64,000 nt of DNA from Xenophilus aerolatus. Its GTDB lineage: Bacteria; Pseudomonadota; Gammaproteobacteria; Burkholderiales; Burkholderiaceae_C. Shown one piece after another: positions 44,554 through 53,424 of the stretch (its first letter is position 1; the number at the start of each line of letters is the position of its first letter). A model generated the notes under the pieces. It was given only the letters and a program-made list of their open reading frames with translations. It was not told the origin of the DNA and ran no database searches. The position numbers were made by a program, and so were the translations under genes. The stretch is from positions 186,001 to 250,000 of the forward strand of contig QAIB01000003.1 of NCBI GenBank assembly GCA_030418545.1, written 5' to 3'.

Positions 44554-44569
44554 ATGTAATCGATTACAT
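44554..44569. promoter_or_regulatory. LacI-type operator
   Basis: ATGTAATCGATTACAT is a perfect 16-bp palindrome with the central CG typical of LacI-family sites, 27 bp upstream of the lacI-type gene. No second copy was seen before the ABC genes. Confidence 0.85.
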
Positions 44570-44678
44570 TAGGCGCCGCGAGTATGACGCCGTGATGACG
44601 TCGAACAGAAGTGGTGGAAACCCGCCCGTCGATGGCCGGGCTGCGCGCGAACGCTAGCGCGGGGCGCAGCCGTGGCCC

Positions 44679-44698
44679 GCCCGCGCGTCGGCGCGGGC
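44679..44698 (-). terminator. GC hairpin downstream of lspA
   Basis: GCCCGCGC / GCGCGGGC perfect 8-bp stem, GTCG loop, 23 bp after the lspA stop. No T-run, so low confidence as a terminator. Confidence 0.35.
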
Positions 44699-44721
44699 GC
44701 TGCGAACGGCGCGAGCCGGCG

Positions 44722-45240
44722 TCAGGCCTTCTCGTCGCTGCGCACGCGACGCAGCTCGTCCAGGATCAGGCAGATGGCGCCCAGCGTGATGGCGCTGTCG
44801 GCCAGGTTGAAGGCCGGGAAGTGGCGGCCGGCCCAGTGGAAGTCGAGGAAGTCGACCACGTAGCCGTGCATCAGGCGGTCGATCACGTTGCCCACCGCGC
44901 CGCCCAGGATGCAGGCCATGGCGAAGCCGAAGAGCTTCTGGCCACGGTGCTTGTGCAGCATCCAGACGATGAAGACGCCGGCGCCGATGCCGATGGCGGT
45001 GAAGAACCAGCGCTGCCAGCCCGAAGCGCCGGCCAGGAAGGAGAAGGCCGCGCCGGTGTTGTGCCAGCGGCCGATGTTGAAGAAGCTCGTGACGACGGTG
45101 AAGTCGTACAGCCGGTAGGCGCCGAGGATCAGCGTCTTGGTCCACTGGTCGGCGATGAAGATCAGCAGCGCCAGCGCGAGCCAGGGCCAGATGCCGGCCC
45201 GGGTCGTGCCGGCGGGCGAGGGCGCCACCGCGGGCGTCAT
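44722..45240 (-). CDS. lspA: lipoprotein signal peptidase (signal peptidase II)
   Basis: 172 residues, four membrane helices; the catalytic Asp residues are in [10 protein letters not shown] and FNLADSAI. It cleaves prolipoprotein signal peptides before the lipidated Cys in the inner membrane. The start overlaps the ileS stop (ATGA), the classical ileS-lspA coupling. Confidence 0.96.
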   Translation of the reverse strand: MTPAVAPSPAGTTRAGIWPWLALALLIFIADQWTKTLILGAYRLYDFTVVTSFFNIGRWHNTGAAFSFLAGASGWQRWFFTAIGIGAGVFIVWMLHKHRGQKLFGFAMACILGGAVGNVIDRLMHGYVVDFLDFHWAGRHFPAFNLADSAITLGAICLILDELRRVRSDEKA

Positions 45241-48095
45241 GCGTGGCTCCGCGCTTCGCCGGCGCCGTACAGGTTGGCGGTGCAGCGGCCGCAGATGGTC
45301 GGGTGGGCCGCGTCACTGCCGACGTCGGCGCGCCAGTGCCAGCAGCGCTCGCACTTGGTGTCGGAACTGGCCACGACGCCCGTGGACAGGGCGTCACCTG
45401 CGATCAATTCGATCGCGGAGGTGATGAAGACGAACTTCAGGTCGTCGCCCAGCGAGGACAGCAACGCATGGTCCTCGGGCGCCACGGTCAGCGTCACGTT
45501 GGCCTGCAGCGACGAGCCCAGCTGGCCCGCGGCGCGCACCGCCTCGATGTCCTTGTTGACCGCGTCGCGGATCTCGCGGATGCGCGACCACTTGGCCAGC
45601 AGCGCCGCGTCGGGCTCGCCGAACGCGCTGTACGTTTCCATGAAGATGGACTCGGACTGGCCGGCGAACTTCCAGGCCTCCTCGGCGGTGAAGCTGAGGA
45701 AGGGCGCCATCCAGCGCAGCATCGCCTGGGTGATGTGCCACAGCGCGGTCTGCGCGCTGCGGCGCGCGCGCGAGCAAGGCGCGGTGGTGTAGAGCCGGTC
45801 CTTGAGCACGTCGAGGTAGAAGGCGCCCAGGTCCTCGGAGCAGTAGACCTGCAGCTTGGCCACCACCGGGTGGAACTCGTACACCTCGTAGTGGGCCAGC
45901 ACCTCGGCCTGGAACTGCGCGGCGCGCGCCAGCGCGTAGCGGTCGATCTCGAAGAGCTCGTCCAGCGGCACGCCATCCTTCGCGATGTCGAAGTCGCTGG
46001 TGTTGGCCAGCAGGAAGCGCAGCGTGTTGCGGATGCGGCGGTAGGCATCGACCACGCGGGCGAGGATCTTGTCGTCGCCGGCGATGTCGCCCGAGTAGTC
46101 GCTCGCGGCCACCCACAGGCGGATGATCTCGGAGCCCAGCTTGTTGCTGATCTCCTGCGGCTCGATGCCGTTCTTGAGCGACTTGCTCATCTTGCGGCCC
46201 TGGCTGTCGACCGTGAAGCCGTGCGTCAGCAGGCCCTTGTAGGGCGCGCGGCCTTCCAGCGCGCTGGCCAGCAGCAAGGACGAATGGAACCACCCGCGAT
46301 GCTGGTCATGGCCTTCCAGGTACAGGTCGGCCTCGGGGCCGACCTCGTGGAACTGCGGCGCATGTGTGCCGCGCAGCACGTGGAAGAAGGTCGAGCCGGA
46401 GTCGAACCACACCTCGAGGATGTCGCTGCTCTTGGTGTAGTTCGGCGCGTCGTCGGCGCCGAGGATTTCCTCGGTGGTGACGCGGCTCCAGGCCTCGATG
46501 CCCCCCTGCTCGACGATGGCGGCGGCCTGGTCGAGGATCTCCATCGTGCGCGGGTGCAGCTCGCCCGTCTCCCTGTGCAGGAAGAAGGGGATCGGCACGC
46601 CCCAGCTGCGCTGGCGCGAGATGCACCAGTCGGGCCGGTTGGCGATCATGTCGTGCAGGCGTGCCTTGCCGTTCTCGGGGTAGAAGCCCGTCTGCTCGAT
46701 GGCGTCGAGGGCGATCTGCCGCAGGGTCTTCGCCGGCTTGGCACCGGGATTCGTGAACACGCCTTCGCCTTCGTCCATGCGGATGAACCACTGCGCCGCG
46801 GCACGGTAGATCACCGGCGTCTTGTGGCGCCAGCAGTGCGGGTAGCTGTGGCTGATGGTCTCGGTGGTCAGCAGCCGGCCGGCGCCGCGCAGCGCCTCGA
46901 TGATGTGCGGCACCGCCTTCCAGATGTTCTGGCCGCCGAAGAGCGGGAAGTCGGCTGCGTAGCTGCCGTTGCCCTGCACCGGGTTCAGGATGTCGTCGTA
47001 GGTGAGGCCGTGCGCGACGCAGGAGTTGAAGTCGTCCAGGCCGTAGGCGGGCGAGGAGTGCACGATGCCGGTGCCGTCGGTGGCGGTGGCGTAGTCGGCC
47101 AGGTACACGGGCGCGAGGCGGCGGTAGCCGTAGCTGCCGTCGTCGCTCTGCACGTCGTACATCGGGTGTTCGAATTCCAGGCCGCCCAGCGCTTCGCCCT
47201 TGACGGTGGCGATCACCTGGCCATCGAGCGCGTAGCGCGTCATGCACATCTCGACCAGCGACTCGGCCACGATCAAGAGGCCCTTGTCGGTGTCGACCAG
47301 CGCGTAGACGAGCTCGGGGTTGAGGTTGAGCGCCTGGTTGGCCGGGATAGTCCAGGCGGTGGTGGTCCAGATGACGGCGAACACGTCGCCCAGCGCGTCG
47401 GGACGGCCGAAGGCGGCCAGCACCTTGTCGCGGTCATGGGCCTTGAAGGCGACGTCGATGGTCTGCGACTTCTTGTCCTGGTACTCGATCTCGAACTCGG
47501 CCAGGGACGAGCCGCAGTCGAAGCACCAGTACACCGGCTTGAGCCCGCGGTAGACGAAGCCGCGCTCGATGACCTTCTTGAAGGCGCGGATCTCGCCGGC
47601 CTCGTTGGCGAAGTCCATCGTCTTGTAGGGGTGGTCCCATTCGCCCAGCACGCCCAGGCGCTGGAAGTCGGCCATCTGCTGCGCGATCTGCTCGGTGGCG
47701 TAGGCGCGGCTCTTGGCCTGCATCTCGTCGCGGCTCAGGTTGCGGCCGTACTGCTTTTCGATGGCGTTCTCGATCGGCAGGCCGTGGCAGTCCCAGCCCG
47801 GCACGTAGAGCGCGTCGAAGCCCTTGAGCTGGCGCGCCTTGGTGATCATGTCCTTGAGGATCTTGTTCACCGCGTGGCCCATGTGGATCTGGCCGTTGGC
47901 GTAGGGCGGGCCGTCGTGCAGGATGAACTTGGGCGCCCCGGCGCGGGCCACGCGCAGGCGCTTGTACAGGCCCTCGTCGTTCCACTGCCTGACCCAGCCC
48001 GGCTCGCGCTTGGGCAGGTCGCCACGCATGGGGAAGGGGGTGTCGGGCAGGTTCAGCGTGGCGCGGTAGTCGGTGGGTTGGGCAGCGTCAGACAT
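45237..48095 (-). CDS. ileS: isoleucyl-tRNA synthetase
   Basis: 952-residue class I synthetase. The HIGH motif is HMGH (71-74), KMSKS is near residue 632, the editing domain lies between them ([16 protein letters not shown]), and the C-terminal zinc site is CERCWHW ... CGRC. Charges tRNA-Ile and hydrolyses mischarged Val-tRNA. Between ribF and lspA on the minus strand. Confidence 0.98.
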   Translation of the reverse strand: MSDAAQPTDYRATLNLPDTPFPMRGDLPKREPGWVRQWNDEGLYKRLRVARAGAPKFILHDGPPYANGQIHMGHAVNKILKDMITKARQLKGFDALYVPGWDCHGLPIENAIEKQYGRNLSRDEMQAKSRAYATEQIAQQMADFQRLGVLGEWDHPYKTMDFANEAGEIRAFKKVIERGFVYRGLKPVYWCFDCGSSLAEFEIEYQDKKSQTIDVAFKAHDRDKVLAAFGRPDALGDVFAVIWTTTAWTIPANQALNLNPELVYALVDTDKGLLIVAESLVEMCMTRYALDGQVIATVKGEALGGLEFEHPMYDVQSDDGSYGYRRLAPVYLADYATATDGTGIVHSSPAYGLDDFNSCVAHGLTYDDILNPVQGNGSYAADFPLFGGQNIWKAVPHIIEALRGAGRLLTTETISHSYPHCWRHKTPVIYRAAAQWFIRMDEGEGVFTNPGAKPAKTLRQIALDAIEQTGFYPENGKARLHDMIANRPDWCISRQRSWGVPIPFFLHRETGELHPRTMEILDQAAAIVEQGGIEAWSRVTTEEILGADDAPNYTKSSDILEVWFDSGSTFFHVLRGTHAPQFHEVGPEADLYLEGHDQHRGWFHSSLLLASALEGRAPYKGLLTHGFTVDSQGRKMSKSLKNGIEPQEISNKLGSEIIRLWVAASDYSGDIAGDDKILARVVDAYRRIRNTLRFLLANTSDFDIAKDGVPLDELFEIDRYALARAAQFQAEVLAHYEVYEFHPVVAKLQVYCSEDLGAFYLDVLKDRLYTTAPCSRARRSAQTALWHITQAMLRWMAPFLSFTAEEAWKFAGQSESIFMETYSAFGEPDAALLAKWSRIREIRDAVNKDIEAVRAAGQLGSSLQANVTLTVAPEDHALLSSLGDDLKFVFITSAIELIAGDALSTGVVASSDTKCERCWHWRADVGSDAAHPTICGRCTANLYGAGEARSHA

Positions 48096-48113
48096 GGTGG
48101 GTGCGAACGAAAA

Positions 48114-48196
48114 GAGCTTCGACAGGCTCAGCCCGAGCGGCGGCGGCCGTCGGCGAAAAGGGGGATGAGCCGTTCGCCCCGAGCTTGTCCAAGGGC
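48114..48196. repeat. REP-like inverted repeat between ribF and ileS
   Basis: GCTTCGACAGGCTCAGCCCGAGCGG on the left and CCGTTCGCCCCGAGCTTGTCCAAGG on the right (given here as GCTTCGACAGGCTC and GAGCTTGTCCAAGG ends) form an imperfect palindrome around a 30-bp centre. This CTTCGACAGGCTCAG / GAGCTTGTCGAAGG type of element is common between genes in many proteobacteria. Confidence 0.75.
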
Positions 48197-48217
48197 GGCA
48201 GCACGTGGCGTGCAGGG

Positions 48218-49267
48218 CTAAATTCGGTCGCGCGTGGTCTGGCGCCGGGTTTCCGCGTGGGGATTGCTGTGCGTGGCTGCGAAGAAGGCGCGTGCGTCGT
48301 CACGGTCCTTGGCGATGCCCGCGGTCAGGGCTTCCAGGCTCGTGTAGCGCAGTTCGTCGTGCAGTTTGGAGAGCAGGTCCACCCGGACGATTTTACCGTA
48401 GGCCCCCTCGGCGCCCAGGCTGGCCGGCCATTCGAGGCAGTGCGTCTCGAGCAGCACCCGCCCGCCGTTGACGTCGTTGGCGTCGAGCGAGGGGCGCACG
48501 CCGAGGTTGGCCACGCCCGGCAGCGGCCGCTCGGTCAGGCCGTGCACCAGCACCGCGAAGATGCCGCTGGCGGCCGGCTTCCAGTGCTTGAAGCGCAGGT
48601 TGAGCGTGCGAAAGCCGTCGCTGCCGCCGGGGTGCGAGGCGCCCAGCGCCCGGCCCAGCTTGCGCCCGTGCACCACGTGGCCCGAGATGGCGTAGGGCCG
48701 GCCGAGCAGGGCCTGCACGTCGGCCATGCGGCCCTGCGCGAGCGCGTCACGGACGGCAGAGCTCGACACGCGCAGACCGTGCACTTCATAGCTGTTCATG
48801 CGGGCCACGTCGAAGCCGTGCTGCGCGCCGGCCGCATCGAGCATGGCGTAGTCGCCCGCGCGCTTCGCACCGAAGCGGAAGTCGTCGCCGACCAGCACGT
48901 AGCGCGCACCCAGCCCGTCGATCAGCACGTCGCGGATGAACTGCTCGGGCGGCTGGCTGGCCAGGCGCGCGTCGAAAGGCAGGACGATCGTCTGGTCGAC
49001 CCCGTTGGCCGCGAGTTCGCAGAGCTTGTCGCGCAGGCTGGCGATGCGCGCCGGCGCGAGTTCGGGCCGCTTGGTCACCCCGGCGAAGTAGTCGCGCGGG
49101 TGCGGCTCGAAGGTCATGACGCAGCTGGGCAGGCCGCGCTGCCGGGCCTCGGCATTGAGCAGCGCCAGCATGGCCTGGTGCCCGCGGTGCACCCCATCGA
49201 AGTTGCCGATGGTGAGCGCGCACGCAGGCGCCACGCCGGGGTGCCGGAAGCCACGGAATATCTGCAT
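48218..49267 (-). CDS. ribF: bifunctional riboflavin kinase / FAD synthetase
   Basis: 349 residues: N-terminal nucleotidyltransferase domain with [13 protein letters not shown] (about 19-31) and the C-terminal flavokinase domain with [23 protein letters not shown]-like motif (GVRPSLDAN). Makes FMN and FAD. First gene of ribF-ileS-lspA, separated from ileS by a REP-like element. Confidence 0.95.
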   Translation of the reverse strand: MQIFRGFRHPGVAPACALTIGNFDGVHRGHQAMLALLNAEARQRGLPSCVMTFEPHPRDYFAGVTKRPELAPARIASLRDKLCELAANGVDQTIVLPFDARLASQPPEQFIRDVLIDGLGARYVLVGDDFRFGAKRAGDYAMLDAAGAQHGFDVARMNSYEVHGLRVSSSAVRDALAQGRMADVQALLGRPYAISGHVVHGRKLGRALGASHPGGSDGFRTLNLRFKHWKPAASGIFAVLVHGLTERPLPGVANLGVRPSLDANDVNGGRVLLETHCLEWPASLGAEGAYGKIVRVDLLSKLHDELRYTSLEALTAGIAKDRDDARAFFAATHSNPHAETRRQTTRDRI

Positions 49268-49272
49268 TGGGT

Positions 49273-49289
49273 GTTATGTTTTTGATAGC
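49273..49289 (-). repeat. 17-bp palindromic repeat, copy 8 (upstream of ribF)
   Basis: GTTATGTTTTTGATAGC; its reverse complement differs from copy 3 by two bases. It lies 5 bp upstream of the ribF start, where a Shine-Dalgarno would be expected on the minus strand. Confidence 0.5.
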
Positions 49290-49394
49290 AGCCGATGCCC
49301 GGTGGATGGGCCTTGGCGGGCAAGTTGTCATCAAAGCGGGTTATATTGTGGCGCGTTCGCTGTATTCCCATCCCCCGTTCGGTTCTCTTTGTTC

Positions 49395-49401
49395 AAGGAG
49401 G
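49395..49401 (+). promoter_or_regulatory. strong ribosome binding site of HNH gene
   Basis: AAGGAGG is a full Shine-Dalgarno, 5 bp before GTG 49407 and 8 bp before GTG 49410; either GTG is possible, and both give nearly the same protein. Confidence 0.7.
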
Positions 49402-49406
49402 CTTGT

Positions 49407-49967
49407 GTGGTGAAGGTATTGAAGCTGTCGGCCCAGGGCCTGCCGCAATCGTGGATCTCGCTGGAACAGGCGGTGACCCACTACGCGGCGGACGAGGTGC
49501 GCTGGGAGGCGGGCGGGCAGATCGCGCTGTTCCGCGGCGGCCACAACGCCGTCACCGGCGAGCAGTCGCAGATCGCGGTGAGCAGCATCATCGGCACCAA
49601 GGGCGTGCCGCGCATCAACCCCTTCCAGCTGCGTCCGGGCCTCACCAACAGCAAGCTCTTCGCGCGCGACCGCAACGTCTGCGCCTACTGCGGCGGCCAC
49701 TTCCACGAAGACGAGCTCACGCGCGAGCACATCGTCCCCTTCGCGCAGAACGGCGTGGACCACTGGATGAACGTGGTCACCGCCTGCCGCCCGTGCAACC
49801 ACCGCAAGAGCAGCCGCACGCCCGAGCAGGCCCACATGCCCCTGCTGTACACGCCCTACGTCCCCAGCCTCTGGGAAGACTTCATCCTGCGCAACCGCCG
49901 CATCCTGGCCGACCAGATGGAGTTCCTGATGGCGCACATCCCGAGCAGTTCGCGGCTGCACGGCTAG
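49407..49967 (+). CDS. HNH endonuclease domain protein
   Basis: 186 residues. The C-terminal half carries the HNH nuclease with two zinc-knuckle Cys pairs: CAYCGG, REHIVPF (catalytic His) and NVVTACRPCNHRKSSRTPEQA. The N-terminal 90 residues are specific to this family. GTG start with a perfect Shine-Dalgarno suggests strong translation. Not part of a visible restriction or mobile system; it sits alone, divergent from ribF. Its target is unknown. Confidence 0.88.
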   Translation: MVKVLKLSAQGLPQSWISLEQAVTHYAADEVRWEAGGQIALFRGGHNAVTGEQSQIAVSSIIGTKGVPRINPFQLRPGLTNSKLFARDRNVCAYCGGHFHEDELTREHIVPFAQNGVDHWMNVVTACRPCNHRKSSRTPEQAHMPLLYTPYVPSLWEDFILRNRRILADQMEFLMAHIPSSSRLHG

Positions 49968-49988
49968 CGGCAGTTGCTCCCATGCAAG

Positions 49989-50014
49989 AAGAGGCGCGAC
50001 GGCGCCTCTTTTTT
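49989..50014. terminator. terminator between HNH gene and enoyl-CoA hydratase
   Basis: AAGAGGCGC / GCGCCTCTT with a 4-nt loop and T6; works for the HNH gene and possibly in reverse for the convergent hydratase gene. Confidence 0.85.
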
Positions 50015-50024
50015 CGTCGTCGGT

Positions 50025-50807
50025 TCAGCCGCGCCAGGCCGGTCGGCGTTTTTCCAGGAAGGCCTGCACGCCTTCCAGCGCCGCGCCGTCGATCATGTTG
50101 GCCGCCATGGTGCGGCTGGCGTCCTGCAGCGCGGCCTCCGTGCCGCACTCGAGCTGGCGGTAGAACAGGGCCTTGCCCATCTCCAGCGCGACGCGGGGCT
50201 TGTCGAGGATGCGCGCGAGCAGGGCCTCCATTTCCGCATCCAGCGCCGGGGCCGGCACCACGCGGTTGACCAGGCCGCGTTCGCGCGCAGTCTCGGCGTC
50301 GATGAAGTCGCCGGTCACCAGCATCTCGAAGGCGGCCTTGCGCGACACGTTGCGCGAGACGGTGACGGCCGGCGTCGAACAGAAGAGGCCGACGTCGATG
50401 CCGCTGGTGGCGAAGCGCGCGTCGCTCGATGCCACGGCCAGGTCGCACAGCGCCACCAGCTGGCAGCCAGCCGCGGTGGCGATGCCGTGCACGCGTGCGA
50501 CCACGGGCACGGGCAGCCGGTGCAGGGCCAGCATCATCGCGCTGCAGCGGGCGAAGAGGGTCTCGTAGTAGGCCTGCTCGGGGGTGGCGCGCATCTGGCG
50601 CAGGTCGTGGCCGGCGCAGAAGGCCTTGCCCGCGCCGGCGATGACCACCGCACGCAGGGATTCGTCGTGCGCCAGGCGCTCGGCCGCGCCGTGCAGGGCG
50701 TCGATCAACGCTTCCGACAGCGCGTTGAACGCCTCCGGGCGGTTGAGCGTCAGCGTGACGACGCCGCGCGCATCGCGGTTCTCCAGCAGCACCGGCGCAT
50801 CGGTCAT
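50025..50807 (-). CDS. enoyl-CoA hydratase/isomerase family protein
   Basis: 260-residue crotonase: oxyanion-hole segments AGAGKAFCAGHDLRQM and GIATAAGCQLVALCDLAVAS, plus FSTPAVTVSRNVSRKAAFEMLVTGD (as STPAVTVSRNV). Substrate not deducible. Downstream of the lipase-like lipoprotein gene by 8 bp. Confidence 0.9.
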   Translation of the reverse strand: MTDAPVLLENRDARGVVTLTLNRPEAFNALSEALIDALHGAAERLAHDESLRAVVIAGAGKAFCAGHDLRQMRATPEQAYYETLFARCSAMMLALHRLPVPVVARVHGIATAAGCQLVALCDLAVASSDARFATSGIDVGLFCSTPAVTVSRNVSRKAAFEMLVTGDFIDAETARERGLVNRVVPAPALDAEMEALLARILDKPRVALEMGKALFYRQLECGTEAALQDASRTMAANMIDGAALEGVQAFLEKRRPAWRG

Positions 50808-50815
50808 CGCGTGTC

Positions 50816-52192
50816 TCAGTACGTGAGTTCGAGCACGCTGAGGTGGCCTTGCGCCGCGGGCCAGGTCAGTCCGGCGATGCGCTCGCCGTTGAACTCGCCG
50901 ACCACGCTGCGTTGGGCCTCGGTGCCGACCTTGAGTCGCGCGCTGGCGACGCCCGATCCGCGCGGTGGCACGCCGGGCAGCTGCGCCTGGCCGTCCAGTC
51001 GCATCGTGTCGCGCTGGGCATCGAAGTAGCCGCGCGGCCGCGTGAAGACGACGACGGCCTTGGCGTCGCGATCTGCGGGCAGCAGACGCTCCGGGCGCAG
51101 GTTGACGATCTCGCTCGAGCGCGGGAAGGGGCTGCGGTAAACGTGCGTGGTGGCGTAGCCCGGCGCGGTGATCTCGAATTCGTAGAACAGGCGCGGGTCG
51201 GCCGCGAAGGGGCCCCAGCGGCCGTCCGGGCCGATGGTCTTGCGCCAAGCCGGCGCGCCGATGCGGTTGCCGGTGGCGGGGTCGACCGCGTAGACGACGA
51301 GCTGGGCACCCACCAGCGCTTGGTTGTTGGCGAAGCTGCCGCTGGCCGGATCGGTCGACACCAGGCCCAGGCCGGTCAGGCGTCCATCGAGCCGCACCGA
51401 CGACTCGGCCGAGATGGCCGTGCTGCGCGGCGCCGATCCGGTGAGGAACTCCCAGCTGGCGGCGAAGGCGGCCGGCGAGAAGGAGGTCTCTCGGTGGTCC
51501 ACGCGCGGGAGCACGACGTTGCGCGCACCGCGCAGCGCGGGACCGTCGAAGCCGATGCCGGTCGGCGTGCCGGGCTTGCCGATCCACACACCGTCGGGCT
51601 GAGCGTACTTGTCGTTGTTGTCCGAACGCAGCGTGAGCCAGCGCACGCCGGGCGTGACCTCGTCGCCGTTCGCGCCCTGGGGCGCATTGAGCTGGGTGAG
51701 AAAGGACGAGCGCGCCGAGAACTCGTTCTGCTCCAGGTAGCCCGGGAGGTTCCAGATGCCGTGGGCCGGGTTGCCGCCCAGCACCACATGGCTCACCTTC
51801 GCGGCGCCGCCGCCGTTCTGCACGTAGTTGCGGATCGTGTTGCCGCCGCGCGAATTGCCGATGAGGACGACCTGGGTCGCACCCGTCTGGCGCAGGACGG
51901 CATCGACCCGTCCGGCCAGGAAGGCCATCGACTCGGCGGTCGAGCTGCGGCCGGGCTGGGCGACGGTGTCGTCGTCGCGCGCCAGGGGCATGGGCTGGTC
52001 GAAGGCGAACAGCCGCTCGCGCGGCCAGCCGTTGGATTCGAAGCGCCACACGGTGGTCTGCCACAGCGCGGCGGAGTCGCCATTGCCGTGCACGAAGACG
52101 ATGGGCGGGTACGACGTGGGCGTCATGGTCGAGCAGGCGGTGAGGGCGAGCAGCGCGGGCGCGCCGAGCAGCAGGGTGCGGCGTTGGGTCAT
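50816..52192 (-). CDS. lipase-like alpha/beta hydrolase lipoprotein
   Basis: 458 residues. A lipobox LTAC at residues 17-20 indicates a lipid-anchored exported protein. The alpha/beta-hydrolase domain has FVHGNGD (oxyanion loop) and the nucleophile elbow GNSRGG with Ser116; the C-terminal half (about 270-458) is a separate beta-rich domain with repeated strand motifs. Probably an extracellular or periplasmic esterase or lipase. Cotranscribed with enoyl-CoA hydratase. Confidence 0.87.
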   Translation of the reverse strand: MTQRRTLLLGAPALLALTACSTMTPTSYPPIVFVHGNGDSAALWQTTVWRFESNGWPRERLFAFDQPMPLARDDDTVAQPGRSSTAESMAFLAGRVDAVLRQTGATQVVLIGNSRGGNTIRNYVQNGGGAAKVSHVVLGGNPAHGIWNLPGYLEQNEFSARSSFLTQLNAPQGANGDEVTPGVRWLTLRSDNNDKYAQPDGVWIGKPGTPTGIGFDGPALRGARNVVLPRVDHRETSFSPAAFAASWEFLTGSAPRSTAISAESSVRLDGRLTGLGLVSTDPASGSFANNQALVGAQLVVYAVDPATGNRIGAPAWRKTIGPDGRWGPFAADPRLFYEFEITAPGYATTHVYRSPFPRSSEIVNLRPERLLPADRDAKAVVVFTRPRGYFDAQRDTMRLDGQAQLPGVPPRGSGVASARLKVGTEAQRSVVGEFNGERIAGLTWPAAQGHLSVLELTY

Positions 52193-52224
52193 GTCTCGGA
52201 GTCTCCTGGCTTCGACTTATAAAC

Positions 52225-52279
52225 AAAAAAGCCCGCCAGTGCAGGACTGGCGGGCGGGAGCAGCTATGAAATTCGTAGC
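52225..52279 (-). terminator. repeat-derived terminator after acyl-CoA dehydrogenase operon (17-bp repeat, copy 6)
   Basis: On the minus strand the core GCTACGAATTTCATAGC (complement of 52263-52279) is followed by TGCTCCCG and a 10-bp stem GCCCGCCAGT / ACTGGCGGGC with loop CCTGC, then T6. So the repeat flank has become a textbook intrinsic terminator for the acyl-CoA dehydrogenase genes. Confidence 0.85.
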
Positions 52280-52296
52280 GAACTGCGTCGGTGGAC

Positions 52297-53412
52297 TCAG
52301 GCGAAGACGCCCGCGGTGTCGGTCATGCGGGCCGACACCTCGCCCAGGTGGTGCAGGGTGTCGCCGAACACCATTTCCATCTGCGTGAGCTTGCGGAAGT
52401 AGTGGCTGCCCATGTACTCGTCGGTCACGCCGATGCCGCCGTGCAGCTGTACCGACTGCTGGCCGACGAAGCGCATCGCTACGCCGAGCTGGTACTTGGC
52501 GCGCGCCATCGCCTGGCGGCGCTCGGCGGCGGGGGCGTTGAGCTTCAGGCTGGCGTAGTAGCTCATCGAGCGGGCCAGTTCCAGCTGCATCTTCATGTCG
52601 GCCACACGGTGACGCAGGGCCTGGAAGCTGGCGATCGGCACACCGAACTGCTTGCGCGTGTTCATGTACTCCACGGTGAGCGCCAGCGTCTTGTCCATCA
52701 CGCCCACGCCTTCGGCGCAGGTGGCGGCGATGCCGATGTCCATCGCATGCTCGAGCACCGGCAGGCCGCCGGCGGCGACGAGCGTGGCGGCGGCGTTGTC
52801 GAACACCACCTCGGCGGCGCGGCTGCCGTCCTGGGTGACGTAGCCGCGGGCGGCCACGCCGTCGGCCGAACGTTCGACCAGGAAGAGCGCGATCTTGCCG
52901 TCGAGCTGGGCCGGCACGAGGTAAGCGTCGGCCTGGTCACCGGCGGGCACCACGCCCTTGGTGCCGTGCACCGTGTAGCCGTCGCCGGCCTTCTTTGCGG
53001 TGGCGGCACAGACGTCGAGACGGTAGCGTGCCTTCTTCTCCTGCCAGGCGAGCACGACCAGCGCTTCGCCGCTGGCGATGCGCGGCAGCCAGGCCTGTTT
53101 GGTGGCCGCATCGGCATGGCCGGCCAGCACGGCACCGGCGATCAGCGACTGCGCGAGCGGTTCCAGCACGATGCCGCGGCCGAGCTCTTCCATCACCACC
53201 ATGCCTTCGACAGGACCCATGCCCAGGCCGCCGTCGTCTTCGGGGATGTACAGGCCGGCCAGGCCGAGTTCGGCCAGTTCGTTCCAGGCGGTGCGATCGA
53301 AGCCGCCGTCGGCTTCGATCTTGCGGCGACGCTCGAAGTCGTAGCCCTTTTCCACCCACTTGGCGACGGCGTCGCGCAGTTGCTGCTGGTCGTCCGAGAA
53401 ATTGAAGTCCAT
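52297..53412 (-). CDS. acyl-CoA dehydrogenase, small-subunit (PimD-like) type
   Basis: 371-residue flavoprotein of the ACAD fold: helical N domain, beta domain, C-terminal helices with GVMDKTLALTVEYMNTRKQFGVPIASFQALRHRVADM and QLHGGIGVTDEY. It pairs with the next gene; in pimeloyl-CoA and steroid-degradation systems such pairs form alpha2-beta2 heterotetramers in which one chain is catalytically reduced. Substrate here unknown. Confidence 0.9.
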   Translation of the reverse strand: MDFNFSDDQQQLRDAVAKWVEKGYDFERRRKIEADGGFDRTAWNELAELGLAGLYIPEDDGGLGMGPVEGMVVMEELGRGIVLEPLAQSLIAGAVLAGHADAATKQAWLPRIASGEALVVLAWQEKKARYRLDVCAATAKKAGDGYTVHGTKGVVPAGDQADAYLVPAQLDGKIALFLVERSADGVAARGYVTQDGSRAAEVVFDNAAATLVAAGGLPVLEHAMDIGIAATCAEGVGVMDKTLALTVEYMNTRKQFGVPIASFQALRHRVADMKMQLELARSMSYYASLKLNAPAAERRQAMARAKYQLGVAMRFVGQQSVQLHGGIGVTDEYMGSHYFRKLTQMEMVFGDTLHHLGEVSARMTDTAGVFA

Positions 53413-53424
53413 CTGAGTCTCCGA

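Noticed and set aside
45243-48221. Very long open frame on the plus strand antisense to ileS
   Set aside because: GC-rich third positions leave few stops on the opposite strand; the translation is Val/Gly/Arg/His-rich without any family motif, while ileS is complete on the minus strand.
49325-49347. TTGTCA and TATATT as a promoter for the HNH gene
   Set aside because: The spacer is only 11 bp; no other consistent -35/-10 pair was found in the gap.
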